Of a stretch of DNA of 44,037 nucleotides, positions 33,865 through 42,936 are shown one piece after another (the first letter of the stretch is position 1; each line of letters starts with the position of its first letter). Origin of the DNA: an uncultured Bacteroidales bacterium. GTDB lineage: Bacteria; Bacteroidota; Bacteroidia; Bacteroidales; Muribaculaceae. The stretch lies in NCBI GenBank assembly GCA_947175245.1, contig CAMWLW010000010.1, positions 1-44,037 of the forward strand. The letters run 5' to 3'. Under the pieces are notes generated by a model. It did no database searches. It was not told the origin of the DNA and saw only the letters and a list, made by a program, of their open reading frames with translations. The position numbers and the translations under genes are program-made.

Positions 33865-35493
33865 TTATTGCCATTGGGGGTACTGATTGACGAGGTTGTT
33901 GTTTACCACCTCGCTGTAGGGGATGGGGAAGACATAGGTCTTGGGGTTGAAGACGCGGTCGTTCAGGTCAACCTCGACATACTCATACTCACCATTCTCG
34001 ATACGGAAACCGTGGCAGCGGTAGTTGTTATACTCAACGTCAGCAAGTCTCCAGCGACGCATATCCCAGTAGAGGTGGTTCTCGTATGAGAGTTCTACCT
34101 TGCGCTCACGACGGTAGTCGGCAAACCAAGCCTCGTTGGTAGTTGTCTTGGCGGGGAGACCAACACGTGCACGCACCTGATTCATAAGTCCCTGATATTC
34201 ATCGGGTGATTTATGAAGTCGATATGCAGCCTCGGCCATGTTAAGAAGTACCTCGGCATAGCGAAGGACTACCATAGTCTGACTACCATTAGTATTCAGG
34301 AGATCAGTGTGTGACTCGTCAACGAGCTTACGGAGGAAGTAGCCGGTACAGGTCTTGTTCCAGAGGTAAGCACCGTCGCCGTAGGCCTGGAAGACACCGT
34401 TGACGCCATCGACGCTGTTGTCCATCACCGCACCCTGCCATTTTGAACCGGGATAAACGACGGTAGCTGCAAAGCGGGGCTCGAGCTGATCGTAGGGAGG
34501 AGTAGTGGTGGCAGTGCCATCGTGCCAGGGAGTCCAGTCGATTTTGCTACCGTCCTTAGCTTCAAATGTTTCGACCATCTCCTGTGTGGGTACACCACAT
34601 GAACCTGTTGAGAAAGGATTATTAGCGAGAACGGGAGCATAATACTGGTCAAAGCTGTTAGAGGGGCCGTTAAGGGCACGATACTCGTACTGAATAATAG
34701 ACTCAGAGTTAGAACCCTTCCATGAATTTGCATAAGAGGGTGTCAGGCTGTAGCGTTTTGACTGAACAACAGCTTCGGCAGCATCATAGGCCGACTGCCA
34801 ACGCTCGGCAAAGAGCATTGCACGGCTCTTGAAGGCCTGGGCCATTATTGCATCAATGCGGCCCGTATGAGCGGCATCCCATTTTTCGGGAAGATTTGCA
34901 ATGGCGAAGTCCAGGTCGGCCTCGATGAAGTCCCAAAGCTCCTCGGCCGACGACATAGCCTTGTCAGTTCCCTCGGGCAGGCTGTCATAGATGATGCCGC
35001 CGTCATAGCGCTTGGCAAGGTGGAAGTAAACGTAAGCGCGGAAGAAACGTGCTTGTGCCTCCCACTGGGCATTCAGTTCGTCAGAGAAAGTCGAGAATCT
35101 CTTCATACCGGTCAGGAACTGGTTGATGTAACGCACCTGGGTGTAGACCGACGACCAACCGCTGAGCGAGTTCTGGTTGGGACTCATGTAGTTGTACTGA
35201 GTAGCATACTGATAGGCCTGAGAGCAGCGTACACCTAAAACCGAATGGTTATACTTGAACACGTCACAAAGAGCCTCGGTAAGGTTACCGCCGAACTCGC
35301 CGCCGGCAAAGAAACCCCACGAATTGATGTAGGTATAGAATTGGTTGACCTGCATGTCTACGTGTGCCTCGGTGTCCCATGTCACATCCTCGACGACCTT
35401 TGACGTGTTGTCAACGCCGTCAAGCCAGTCGTTACAAGAGGTGAGCGATGCACCTAACAATGCGATGGCCATGAATTTATATGTTGTTTTCAT
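33865..35493 (-). CDS. SusD/RagB-family surface glycan-binding lipoprotein (PUL 2)
   Basis: A 542-aa lipoprotein. I chose the ATG at 35493, giving MKTTYKFMAIALLGASLTSC with lipobox Cys20; ATG at 35499 or TTG at 35505 are alternatives a few codons upstream. The SusD-like N-terminal part, the TPR-type helices (ARFFRAYVYFHLAKRYDGG) and the RagB C-terminal motifs RYAEVLLNMAEAAYR and RRERKVELSYENHLYWDMRRW are all present. It pairs with the SusC encoded just upstream in the transcript (gap about 27 bp). Only weakly similar to the SusD of PUL 1, as expected for a different glycan. Confidence 0.95.
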   Translation of the reverse strand: MKTTYKFMAIALLGASLTSCNDWLDGVDNTSKVVEDVTWDTEAHVDMQVNQFYTYINSWGFFAGGEFGGNLTEALCDVFKYNHSVLGVRCSQAYQYATQYNYMSPNQNSLSGWSSVYTQVRYINQFLTGMKRFSTFSDELNAQWEAQARFFRAYVYFHLAKRYDGGIIYDSLPEGTDKAMSSAEELWDFIEADLDFAIANLPEKWDAAHTGRIDAIMAQAFKSRAMLFAERWQSAYDAAEAVVQSKRYSLTPSYANSWKGSNSESIIQYEYRALNGPSNSFDQYYAPVLANNPFSTGSCGVPTQEMVETFEAKDGSKIDWTPWHDGTATTTPPYDQLEPRFAATVVYPGSKWQGAVMDNSVDGVNGVFQAYGDGAYLWNKTCTGYFLRKLVDESHTDLLNTNGSQTMVVLRYAEVLLNMAEAAYRLHKSPDEYQGLMNQVRARVGLPAKTTTNEAWFADYRRERKVELSYENHLYWDMRRWRLADVEYNNYRCHGFRIENGEYEYVEVDLNDRVFNPKTYVFPIPYSEVVNNNLVNQYPQWQ

Positions 35494-35520
35494 TGTCATT
35501 TTCAAATTGTTGGGTAGTTA

Positions 35521-38500
35521 TTAGAAAGATAAGTTGACACCGACGGCGAATGTGCGCTGCTGGGGATAGTAACCGTTGTTAACAGCGGGCGACTCGGGGT
35601 CGATATTATACTTGTTAAGACCGCTGAACGTGAGCAGGTTGTAACCCTCGGCATAGAGGCGCAGACGGGTGATACCGGCACGTTTAACCCAACGGGTGGG
35701 GAAGGTGTAGCCTACCTGGGCGGTCTTCAGACGCAGGTAGTTACCGTTGCGGTACCAGAGCGATGAAGCGTAACCGTTGTTGTTAGAGTAACTCATTGTA
35801 GCCTCGAGACGGGGGAACTCGGCACCGGGATTCTCGGGAGTCCAAGCGTTCTCAACGAGGTAGACAGGTGAGTTACCACCCTCATAGAAGGGACGTGTGA
35901 ACGAGGTGTGATCCTGTACGCCTGAGTGAGCGGCACCCGACTGAGAGTAGAGACCGGTGAGTGCGACCTCACAGTCAAGACCCCATGCCCACAGCATGTC
36001 GAAGTCGAAGCCGTTCCAGGTAGCATTCAGGTCAAGTGAACCGGTGTACTTGGGAGTGTGGCTCTTGCCGAAGTAACCGTCGTCGTCGCCCCATGCACCT
36101 GATGAGGGAGCTACAATCTTACCGTCACCGTTGAGGTCTTTATACTTGATGTAACCGGGGCGCACCTTCTGAGGTGTTGTGGCGCTCTCGGCTATCTCTT
36201 CCCAGCTCTGGAACAGACCCTCGGCAATCATGCCGCGCTTCACGCCAACCTGCTTGCCGGCAAGACGCTGCCACTCGGGGAGGTTGGGCGAGTCGCCTGC
36301 ATATTTGACCCAACGGGCGTAGGCATACGAGAAGATAAGTTTTGCACCGTAGCCTACTTTACCGATGCGATTGTTGTGAGAGAATGTAACGTCGAAACCG
36401 CGGTAGTCAACAGCATTGGCATTGGCCGAGCTATAGTAGTAACCGCCCATAGAGGGAGGATAAGCACCGGTAGTAGACGAGAGCTTGTCATACTCATATT
36501 TGTAGAACACGTCGGCCTCGATGTTCAGGAGTCCGTTCCACATATAAGCGTCGATACCTAAGTTGTAGTTATTGGCCTTAGCCCAACGCAGTGTGGGGTT
36601 TCCAAGCGTTGAAGGATAGATGTAAGACGAGTTAACGCCGTCAATAATAAGCGCGTTACGAGCAATAGACATGGTGTTGAGCCACATCAGGGCACCCAGT
36701 CCATTTGTAGAACCGGTCTGACCATAGCCGAAACGGATCTTGAGGTTGTTGACCCAATCGGCTTTGAAGAATTTCTCACGGTCGATACGCCAGCCCACCG
36801 ATACACCGGGGAGGCCGACCCAACGCTTGTTCATACCGCCGAAGAGGTAGCTGCCGTCGTAACGGAAGGTGAACTCGGCAAAATACTTGTCGGCATAGTT
36901 ATAGTTGCCACGGAACACGAGACCGGCTACACGTGAGTGCTGAGTATTACCCACGGGGTTAGGATTCATGGTAGTACCCTCAGAACTTGTATTTTTTATA
37001 AAGTTGAACTCATCAAGCGAGATGAAGTCAAGACCATAACCGGAAACACCCATAGCATGAGCGCGATACTCGCGGGTCTCGGCCAGAGCGAGAACACCCA
37101 CGTTGTGGTCGCCGAACGCGTTATTATAACCGATTGAAGTCTGGCTGGTAACTGTATATGCACGTGTGGTGCTCTCGATAATACCTACGTTACCGGGCTG
37201 TTCACTACGCTCGGGAGTGCCTGAGCCATCCTTTCCATATACAGGCGAAAGTTGACCTATTGTGCTTGTGTCGTAGCGACCACGGATATACATATAAGGC
37301 GTTGTGAGCTGCTTGATATTGGTGAACGAAGCGTCGTATGCACCGAGGAACTTGACATACAATCCTTTGAGGAAGGGAGCGTCATAGCGCAGTGATACGT
37401 TTGACGACACAACTGTAGTGTTGGTCTTGTCGTAACCCGACTCATCGAGTGCAGCATGGGGAGTGGCGATGAGCACGTTACCGCCCCATGAGCCTACGGG
37501 GTAGGTCTTGCCGTTGTAAGTGGTGTACTCGGGCAGGAACGGGAGCGAGCGCACGATCTGCTCGGGGATGTTCTCGTAGTCATCGGGGTTGGCGCTCATG
37601 TAGGGCTCGTGACGGTCAAGGACACGACCCGAAACGCCGACATCAAGAGTAAGATTCTTGGTAATCTTGGCGTTGATGTTTGAACGCAAGTTGTAACGTG
37701 AATTGTCAAAATTTCTGAGGTTACCATCTTCACGCAGATAGCCTATCGAAACAAAGAATTTGTATTTCTCGTTACCGCCCGAGGCGCTGACGTTGTGAGC
37801 GGTACGTGTACCGGTGCCCCACAGTTTGTCATACCAGTTGGTGTTGCCCCAGCCGTTAACGCCGTTGATCATGCAGTTAACCATCTCGCTGGTGAACACA
37901 GGCTGGCAGTCGGGGCCCCACTCGAGGTCATTGTCGAGAGCGTAGGCGCGGTTGTACCAGTAGGCATAACCGGGGCCGTCGAGCCATGTCTGCTGGAGGG
38001 CATTCTGGCTCCAACCGAACGAACCGGTATAGTTGATGGTGGTTTTGTCTTCGTTACCCTGCTTGGTGGTGACGATGATGGCACCGCTGGCGTCGAGACC
38101 GTAAACAGCTACGGCCGATGCGTCCTTAAGCACCGACACCGTCTCGATTTCGTTAGGGTCGATCTGGTTGAAGTCATCGTATGAACGACGTACACCGTCG
38201 ACAACATACACGACGTTGCTCTGACCACGCAGTGTGATCGAAGCGCCGTCGGCACCGGGCTGACCCGAAGTCTGCACGGTAGCGATACCTGATACACGGC
38301 CGCCGAGTACGTTTGACATCGTCATTGTAGGAGCTTTCAGCAGTTCCTTGCTTGACACTGTCGACACGGCTGCCGTCACGGCGCCACGCTTCTGCGAGCC
38401 GTAACCTACGATAACCACCTCGTCAAGAGTCTGGTCGGCAGAATACATGGTGACATTGACCACCTTTCGGCCGTTTACTTTCACTTCTTCCTCTTTCATT

Positions 38501-38751
38501 CCGATGTAACGGAATATCAGCGTCGCGTTAGAAGCGGCGTTAATAGAGTAGTTACCGTCAATGTCGGTAGCCACGCCTGATGAAGTACCTTTTACAAGTA
38601 CCGAAACGCCCGGCAGCGGTTCATCGTCGCTATCGACCACTGTACCGGTAATCTGTGCAAAGGCCGCTACAGTGCCTACACACATCATAACCACCCACAG
38701 CGATAGACGTCGTGCGATGCCTGTCAGGGTTGATTTATTTTCTTTTCCCAT
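35521..38751 (-). CDS. SusC/RagA-family TonB-dependent outer membrane transporter (PUL 2)
   Basis: A 1076-aa outer membrane importer. The signal peptide ends at VAAFA-Q (about 32), followed by a CarboxypepD_reg-like domain (ITGTVVDSDDEPLPGVSVLVKG, about 34-105), DEVVIVGYG (110-118), plug and barrel, ending in NLSF. No STN domain. It is the first gene of the SusC-to-SGNH transcript. No hybrid two-component regulator, ECF/FecR pair or other PUL regulator for this locus lies inside the window. Confidence 0.95.
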   Translation of the reverse strand: MGKENKSTLTGIARRLSLWVVMMCVGTVAAFAQITGTVVDSDDEPLPGVSVLVKGTSSGVATDIDGNYSINAASNATLIFRYIGMKEEEVKVNGRKVVNVTMYSADQTLDEVVIVGYGSQKRGAVTAAVSTVSSKELLKAPTMTMSNVLGGRVSGIATVQTSGQPGADGASITLRGQSNVVYVVDGVRRSYDDFNQIDPNEIETVSVLKDASAVAVYGLDASGAIIVTTKQGNEDKTTINYTGSFGWSQNALQQTWLDGPGYAYWYNRAYALDNDLEWGPDCQPVFTSEMVNCMINGVNGWGNTNWYDKLWGTGTRTAHNVSASGGNEKYKFFVSIGYLREDGNLRNFDNSRYNLRSNINAKITKNLTLDVGVSGRVLDRHEPYMSANPDDYENIPEQIVRSLPFLPEYTTYNGKTYPVGSWGGNVLIATPHAALDESGYDKTNTTVVSSNVSLRYDAPFLKGLYVKFLGAYDASFTNIKQLTTPYMYIRGRYDTSTIGQLSPVYGKDGSGTPERSEQPGNVGIIESTTRAYTVTSQTSIGYNNAFGDHNVGVLALAETREYRAHAMGVSGYGLDFISLDEFNFIKNTSSEGTTMNPNPVGNTQHSRVAGLVFRGNYNYADKYFAEFTFRYDGSYLFGGMNKRWVGLPGVSVGWRIDREKFFKADWVNNLKIRFGYGQTGSTNGLGALMWLNTMSIARNALIIDGVNSSYIYPSTLGNPTLRWAKANNYNLGIDAYMWNGLLNIEADVFYKYEYDKLSSTTGAYPPSMGGYYYSSANANAVDYRGFDVTFSHNNRIGKVGYGAKLIFSYAYARWVKYAGDSPNLPEWQRLAGKQVGVKRGMIAEGLFQSWEEIAESATTPQKVRPGYIKYKDLNGDGKIVAPSSGAWGDDDGYFGKSHTPKYTGSLDLNATWNGFDFDMLWAWGLDCEVALTGLYSQSGAAHSGVQDHTSFTRPFYEGGNSPVYLVENAWTPENPGAEFPRLEATMSYSNNNGYASSLWYRNGNYLRLKTAQVGYTFPTRWVKRAGITRLRLYAEGYNLLTFSGLNKYNIDPESPAVNNGYYPQQRTFAVGVNLSF

Positions 38752-38927
38752 TAATATAAAGTTTTAATAATTAGTTTTTGTATGATACGCATTAAGATAA
38801 CATTGGTGTCACCCGGCTGGAGTGACCTTTGCCATGTGTTTGGTAAGAAGATAATTGTTTTGGTTGCGATATATGTAAGTAGCGAAATTGTTTTATTGGT
38901 AAGCTTCACAATGAGTACGTGAAACTT

Positions 38928-38940
38928 CAATAAATTATTG
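38928..38940. repeat. Perfect palindrome CAATAA-A-TTATTG in the susC upstream region
   Basis: A 6-bp perfect inverted repeat around a single A lies about 180 bp upstream of the susC start, in the 283-bp gap between the epimerase and susC genes. It is AT-rich and could be a regulator site, but no second copy was seen. The rest of this gap (38752-38927) is AT-rich leader in which I could not find a TAnnTTTG element on the minus strand, so the susC promoter may need an activator. Confidence 0.3.
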
Positions 38941-38980
38941 TAATAATGATGTTAAATAAAGTTACATGGCGAGTGGCTCA

Positions 38981-39016
38981 TGAGTGACCGGCATGCACCG
39001 GGCAGCCGGTCACTCA
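38981..39016 (-). terminator. Hairpin after the epimerase gene
   Basis: A 12-bp perfect stem (38981-38992 with 39005-39016, TGAGTGACCGGC) with a 12-nt loop lies 19 bp after the epimerase stop codon. On the minus strand no strong T-run follows directly. It separates the epimerase/transporter/DUF4434 unit from the susC unit, so it is a probable terminator or attenuator between two operons. Confidence 0.6.
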
Positions 39017-39034
39017 CTGTATATTGCCGCCGGG

Positions 39035-40219
39035 TCAGACATTCTCGGGACGTGATGCGATCTCCTCAAGAATCTGCCAGCACTGATACATGCCGCGCGG
39101 AACGTGGAAACAGCCTTTCCACTTACCGCCCTTGAGGGGCAGCAGCACCTCGCCGCGACGGTTCAGGTAACCGAACCACTCGGGGTATTCTTTATCCTTG
39201 AAGTGCTCCCATGCATAGTTGTGGACTTTCTCAAACCACTCGAGACACTTGGGGTCGCCGGTGAGCTGATAGCCCTTGATCATGGTGATGAGAGTCTCGA
39301 TGTGAACCCACCACAGTTTCTGGTCCCACTCGAGTTCCTGGGGCGGGAAGCCTTTAAGATCCATGAAGTAGAAGATGCCGCCGAACTCCTTGTCCCAGCC
39401 ATATTCAACCATCTTGAGGGCTGTGTTCTTGGCGTTCTCGATGAGCTCGGGACGACCCAGGCGCTTGCCCAGATCCATCATAAACCACATGGCCTCGATC
39501 GAGTGGCCGGGGTTCATGTGACGGCCCTCGTAGCAGTCAACGAGGCTGCCGTCAACGCCGATATTCTCGACTACCAGGCCATCAAGCTCGGGGCGAACGA
39601 ACTGCTCGACCTCGCTGATGCAGGTGTCGATAGTCTGCTGCAGGAACTCCTCGTCGAGCAGATCCTGAATTTCGAGTGCCAGATTGCAGAGAATCATGGG
39701 CAGGGCGAAGTTCTTCAGCGGACGTGTGCCGGCATGCAGCTTGTTCCACTTGCCTTTGGGGTTGTCGACCTTGCTCAGAACGATGTCAAATGTCTTCTTG
39801 GCGATGTCGGCATACTCCTTGCTGCCGGTGGCGATGGCAAGCTGGCCGAACGCCATGGTAGCGAATGTGTAAGAGAAGATGTTGTAGGGGTCGACGATAG
39901 GCTGGCCGTCGCGTGTGAGCGAGAAGTACCAGTTGTAGTTACCGTCGTGGCCATACTTTTTGAGGAACTCGGCGCCCTGAATGGCGGCGTCGAGCCACTC
40001 CTGCTTTTTCTCTACCTTGTTGTAAAGCATCGAGAACATCCACACCTCACGGCCCTGGAGCCAGATGAACTTGTCGGTGTCATACACGCTGCCGTCACGG
40101 TTGAGACATGTGAAATAGCCACCACACTCCTTGTCGATTGAATGCTCAAGCCAGAAAGGAAGAACCGAGTCTAACAGCTCGTCCTTGTACTGCTTGGCAA
40201 GTGCTTTAAAATCAGCCAT
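39035..40219 (-). CDS. N-acylglucosamine 2-epimerase (AGE/RENBP type)
   Basis: A 394-aa cytoplasmic enzyme without signal peptide, with the (alpha/alpha)6-barrel of the AGE superfamily. The details match the GlcNAc/ManNAc 2-epimerase (renin-binding protein) branch, not cellobiose 2-epimerase. These are GREVWMFSMLYN (56-67), GRHMNPGHSIEAMW with His239, KLWWVHIETL (301-310), and EWFGYLNRRGEV followed by KGCFHVPR with His372. His239 and His372 correspond in number and context to the two catalytic histidines reported for this family. The reaction interconverts ManNAc and GlcNAc, typically the step after sialic acid lyase. No lyase (NanA/NanL) is in the window. It lies 54 bp downstream of the MFS transporter gene and probably shares its transcript. 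Confidence 0.88.
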   Translation of the reverse strand: MADFKALAKQYKDELLDSVLPFWLEHSIDKECGGYFTCLNRDGSVYDTDKFIWLQGREVWMFSMLYNKVEKKQEWLDAAIQGAEFLKKYGHDGNYNWYFSLTRDGQPIVDPYNIFSYTFATMAFGQLAIATGSKEYADIAKKTFDIVLSKVDNPKGKWNKLHAGTRPLKNFALPMILCNLALEIQDLLDEEFLQQTIDTCISEVEQFVRPELDGLVVENIGVDGSLVDCYEGRHMNPGHSIEAMWFMMDLGKRLGRPELIENAKNTALKMVEYGWDKEFGGIFYFMDLKGFPPQELEWDQKLWWVHIETLITMIKGYQLTGDPKCLEWFEKVHNYAWEHFKDKEYPEWFGYLNRRGEVLLPLKGGKWKGCFHVPRGMYQCWQILEEIASRPENV

Positions 40220-40273
40220 TGTCTAATGTTTTTTGATATAATTGATTTATTGCTTGTAAGCTTTATGATAAAT

Positions 40274-41734
40274 TCAGATCTTGTCAATGTCGGCAGCCGT
40301 GTGCTTGATGTCGTCCTTGAGCCAGAACTCCTCGATCTCCTCGAGGCTCTTGCCGGTGGTATCGGGCACCTTCTTCCACATTATCCATATATAGGGGAAG
40401 CAGCACGCAGCAAAGAACAGGAACGTTCCGGCCGGCGTGAGCGTCTCGAGCATCCAGGGGGTGAGCTGACCTACGAGGAACGTAGCGATCCACAGTGCGA
40501 GACCTGCCACCGACATGGCCACGCCACGCACGGCCAGCGGATACATCTCGCTCAGGATAACGAATATCACGGCACATATCGAGCCGGCACAGCACACGAT
40601 GTAGGCGATGAAGAAAATGAGCAGCCAGATGCTCGAGATACCCATCGACTCGTGCCACTGGAAGTAGCCGGCGATAAGCAGCAGCGACACTATCATGCCG
40701 GTGACGCCATAGTAGACGAGCGCCTTGCGGCCCACGCGGTCAATGATGAACATGGCGAGCACCGTGGTAATCATGTTGGCGAGCCCCACGATGACCTGAT
40801 AGAAGAATGCGTCGCCCTGACCCAGACCGGCATCCTTGAAGATGTCGGGGCCGTAGTAAAGCACGGCGTTGACACCCATGAACTGGCCGAGCATGGCGAT
40901 GCACACACCGACGATGACGGCTGTGCGGATACCCGGTTTGAACAGCGCGGCATATCCGGCATTGTTAGCCTTCGAAGCCACCTCGAGAGTCTCGGCGACC
41001 TGACGCTTGATTTCGCTCATGTTGGTGTAAATCTTGCCCAGGATTCCCTCGGCGCGGTCAATACGGCCTTTGAGCACAAGCCAGCGCGGGCTGTCGGGGA
41101 TGAACAGCACGGCGATGAGGAATATGAGCGACGGAACGACGCCCACGCCGAGCATGCCGCGCCACCACTGGTCGACAAAAACATACTGTGACCAACCGCC
41201 TGCACCTGCCTCGTAGCCCGGGGCGGCTGCAGCGTCAATGGCATAGTGGAGCAGATAGTAGTTCGAGATATAAGCTCCTACAACACCGATGGTGACGGCA
41301 AGCTGATATAACGACACGAGCATGCCGCGCGACTTGGCAACCGATATCTCGCTGATGTACATGGGGCACACGATCGATGCCACGCCGATGCCCATGCCGC
41401 CGATCATGCGGAACACAACGAGCAGCGGGAAGTTGGACGCGAAGGCACAGCCCACCATCGAGATGGCAAACAGGGTTGCCGATGTCACCATCGTGTTCTT
41501 GCGGCCGAAGTGGTCACTGAGAGCTCCGCCGGCAAGCACGCCGAATATGGCACCCAACAGGGCGCTGCTCACAAACCAGCCCTTCATCAGTGCGTCCAGG
41601 TCAAACTGTTGACGCACCTCGTCGACAGTACCCGAGATAACGGCTTCGTCATAGCCGAACAGGAATCCACCCAGAGCGGCAATGACAGCCAGCAACAGGA
41701 TGTATCCGAATTTGTAGTCAGTTTCTTTACTCAT
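40274..41734 (-). CDS. Sugar-porter family MFS transporter
   Basis: A 486-aa inner-membrane sugar:H+ symporter with 12 predicted helices. Family signatures are GGFLFGYDEAVISG near residue 21, GGALSDHFGRKN in loop 2-3, PDSPRWLVLKGR in the central loop, DRVGRKALV in loop 8-9, and the C-terminal PDTTGKSLEEIEEFW (variant of PETKGKSLEEIE). An extra periplasmic-side segment around AAAAPGYEAGAGGWSQY is unusual. It should import the monosaccharide or small sugar released by the locus. With the RENBP-type epimerase just downstream, an N-acetylhexosamine such as ManNAc is a reasonable guess, although sugar porters more often carry neutral hexoses or pentoses. Confidence 0.9.
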   Translation of the reverse strand: MSKETDYKFGYILLLAVIAALGGFLFGYDEAVISGTVDEVRQQFDLDALMKGWFVSSALLGAIFGVLAGGALSDHFGRKNTMVTSATLFAISMVGCAFASNFPLLVVFRMIGGMGIGVASIVCPMYISEISVAKSRGMLVSLYQLAVTIGVVGAYISNYYLLHYAIDAAAAPGYEAGAGGWSQYVFVDQWWRGMLGVGVVPSLIFLIAVLFIPDSPRWLVLKGRIDRAEGILGKIYTNMSEIKRQVAETLEVASKANNAGYAALFKPGIRTAVIVGVCIAMLGQFMGVNAVLYYGPDIFKDAGLGQGDAFFYQVIVGLANMITTVLAMFIIDRVGRKALVYYGVTGMIVSLLLIAGYFQWHESMGISSIWLLIFFIAYIVCCAGSICAVIFVILSEMYPLAVRGVAMSVAGLALWIATFLVGQLTPWMLETLTPAGTFLFFAACCFPYIWIMWKKVPDTTGKSLEEIEEFWLKDDIKHTAADIDKI

Positions 41735-41787
41735 TATAGTTAATGTTCAATTATGTTTTCACGGTTTATTTAAGGCAGCCGCCCCGG

Positions 41788-42879
41788 TTATACGAGATTG
41801 AAATGCTCACGGTAGCGGTTATAGAGATTTCCGGCCGACTGGTATATCGACTGGGGGCTCATGAAATGGCTGAACTCGAATGTGATGACATCCTCCATTC
41901 CGGCACGTCGGGCACAATCGAGTTTCTGCAACAGTTTTTCAAATTTTATGGGCAGGAAGCGTATGGGCATATCGCGGTCAAACGACTCGACGTTAGTCCA
42001 GCAGTGCATACCGTGGCGGTCGGCGAGCTTCTTGTTCACACACAGGTAGTCATAGAGTTCCTCATACTCCACCTGTCCGTCCTGGAACGCGAGGATGTCG
42101 AGCACCCCCTCGAGGTTGCCCAGAATCTCGTCCCACTCCTTCTCATGCTCCTCGACCGTGGTGGCCTTGTCGCCGCCCATCACCTGGTCGGTCTTGACAC
42201 CGTGTATGTAGGGCGATACCATCGTGGTCAGTCCGCCCGAGATATCCTTGCAGTGACGGCCAAGCTCGGCATATATTTTTGACACATTGCGTGTGCGGCG
42301 CGACACCTCCTGGCTCATATACCAGCCCTTGAACGACTTGTGGTGACCATACTTGGCCCACACCTCGTCAATGAGGGCGCGGTTCAGATCCACTTCGTGC
42401 TGATAATCGCCTATGTGCCAGTAGTAGCCCGAGTCGTAGAAACCGAAGAAGAAGCGCATGTCGTGACGGTCGGCGAGTGTCAGGAACATCTCCACCAGGT
42501 CAACCGGCGGATACATCACGGCCTCCTTGCCGATAAGCGCGTCAAACGGGGCTGCAATCCACTTGCCCAGGCCGGCACGTATGAGCACGACGGTGTCGAT
42601 GCCCATCGCCTTCATGTGAGCGAAGTCGCGGTTCCATTCTTCGGGGCCCCAGTTGGCATGAGGTATATCCCACGACACCTCGTCAAGGAACGTGGCGTGA
42701 ATGGGCATACCCTCCATACAGTCGGGAGTCTTGAAGCTCGGGAGCGCGTCACCGGGTGTCGTCACGAGCGTGCTGTCGGGCGTTGCAATACGCGCGGCCG
42801 CATCGACACCGCTGCCCAGCGCCACAGCGCCGGCAGCGGCAAATGCCGTCTTGAGAAAGTCTCTGCGATCGTTACCCAT
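41788..42879 (-). CDS. DUF4434-like TIM-barrel protein, copy 1, with Tat-type signal
   Basis: A 363-aa protein. The N-terminus NDRRDFLKTAFAAAGAVALG has the twin-arginine pattern (RRxFLK) and a hydrophobic core. The body resembles DUF4434 putative glycoside hydrolases: HATFLDEVSWDIPHANWG, MKAMGIDTVVLIRAG, FFFGFYDSGYYW, KGWYMSQEVSRR and ILAFQDGQVEY. The conserved Glu in SQEV and Asp in FQDG are candidate active-site acids. Family members are assumed to be TIM-barrel hydrolases but activity is not established. A close paralog lies immediately upstream (57-bp gap), and both end with near-identical FEFSHFMSPQS. Probably periplasmic and in one operon with the transporter and epimerase. Confidence 0.8.
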   Translation of the reverse strand: MGNDRRDFLKTAFAAAGAVALGSGVDAAARIATPDSTLVTTPGDALPSFKTPDCMEGMPIHATFLDEVSWDIPHANWGPEEWNRDFAHMKAMGIDTVVLIRAGLGKWIAAPFDALIGKEAVMYPPVDLVEMFLTLADRHDMRFFFGFYDSGYYWHIGDYQHEVDLNRALIDEVWAKYGHHKSFKGWYMSQEVSRRTRNVSKIYAELGRHCKDISGGLTTMVSPYIHGVKTDQVMGGDKATTVEEHEKEWDEILGNLEGVLDILAFQDGQVEYEELYDYLCVNKKLADRHGMHCWTNVESFDRDMPIRFLPIKFEKLLQKLDCARRAGMEDVITFEFSHFMSPQSIYQSAGNLYNRYREHFNLV

Positions 42880-42936
42880 AAGGTAGTGATTAATCTTGCT
42901 ATATATATTAATGTATATAGGGTCTAACGCGTCTCC

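Noticed and set aside
39104-40141. 345-codon plus-strand open frame opposite the epimerase gene
   Set aside because: The minus-strand product is an unmistakable AGE-family enzyme; the antisense frame is low-complexity Val/Glu/His/Leu-rich and has no start signals.
39035-40219. Cellobiose (mannobiose) 2-epimerase
   Set aside because: The C-terminal EWFGYLNRRG and KGCFHVPR motifs and the KLWWVHIET block fit the RENBP/GlcNAc 2-epimerase branch better than cellobiose epimerases; no GH130 or mannanase is nearby.
40226-41191. 321-codon plus-strand open frame opposite the MFS transporter gene
   Set aside because: A highly polar His/Glu/Asp-rich translation that is simply the complement of membrane helices; no family features.
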